DNA of 23,811 nucleotides from UBA9630 sp037137555. Its GTDB lineage: Bacteria > Patescibacteriota > Minisyncoccia > Moranbacterales > UBA2206. The DNA is taken from NCBI GenBank assembly GCA_037137555.1, contig JBAXKA010000013.1:1-23811 (forward strand), read 5' to 3'. The translations under genes and the position numbers were made by a program. Positions 23,807-23,811 of this stretch are shown here, one piece after another (position 1 is the first letter of the stretch; each line of letters starts with the position of its first letter). The notes below the pieces were generated by a model. That model was not told the origin of the DNA. It did not search any database and saw nothing but the letters and a program-made list of their open reading frames with translations.

Positions 23807-23811
23807 AATGA

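Noticed and set aside
23286..23811. tRNA gene or 16S 3' end upstream of 23S
   Set aside because: No cloverleaf and no 16S 3' anti-Shine-Dalgarno region (CCTCC context) could be seen on the minus strand.

Overview
This AT-rich window (roughly two-thirds A+T by eye) looks like the chromosome of a Patescibacteria (CPR) bacterium, probably of the Parcubacteria group. The signs are compact genes, a large DUF4012 protein next to cell-envelope genes, the order infA-rpmJ-rpsM-rpsK-rpsD-rpoA-rplQ-rplM-rpsI, a 23S rRNA gene enlarged by insertions including a group I intron, and a decayed transposase of a type I associate with these genomes. No long reading frame needs UGA as sense, so the standard bacterial code fits. 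A finer taxonomic call is not possible from the sequence alone.

Layout: every intact protein gene and both rRNA genes lie on the minus strand, so read from right to left. (1) 23811-19478: a strong promoter, a 440-nt structured leader with a terminator-like hairpin, 23S rRNA (about 3.37 kb, with a 259-nt group I intron, a 155-nt expansion in helix 79 and three identical GC palindromes), a spacer with a possible 35-aa membrane microprotein, 5S rRNA, and a terminator that is also a CIRCE heat-shock operator. No 16S gene or spacer tRNA is visible. (2) 19484-17557: dnaJ under that CIRCE/-35 region, a membrane protein with its own promoter, and a possible 45-aa ORF. (3) 17471-16862: a transposase remnant on the plus strand, and an inverted copy of its 3' end beside the next promoter. 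(4) 16861-12329: the infA-to-rpsI translation/transcription operon, with promoter, structured leader and terminator at its ends; rpmJ (37 aa) is included. (5) 12314-9595: a helical protein of unknown function and lysS, each with its own promoter. (6) 9594-9385: an intergenic region with a consensus plus-strand promoter followed at once by a strong terminator hairpin, a candidate RNA of about 57 nt. (7) 9384-754: serS, an unknown acidic protein, a family 1 glycosidase, a GT4 glycosyltransferase, a DUF4012 membrane protein and murJ, closely spaced and probably one operon. (8) 692-9: a membrane-anchored surface protein with its own promoter.

Working together, blocks 1 and 4 supply translation and transcription machinery, dnaJ supplies heat-inducible protein folding, and block 7 joins one aminoacyl-tRNA synthetase to envelope work: lipid II flipping by MurJ plus glycan synthesis or trimming. 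The most interesting items are the small non-protein or microprotein elements: the group I intron, the serS-lysS candidate sRNA, the merged terminator/CIRCE/promoter, the spacer microprotein and the infA leader.
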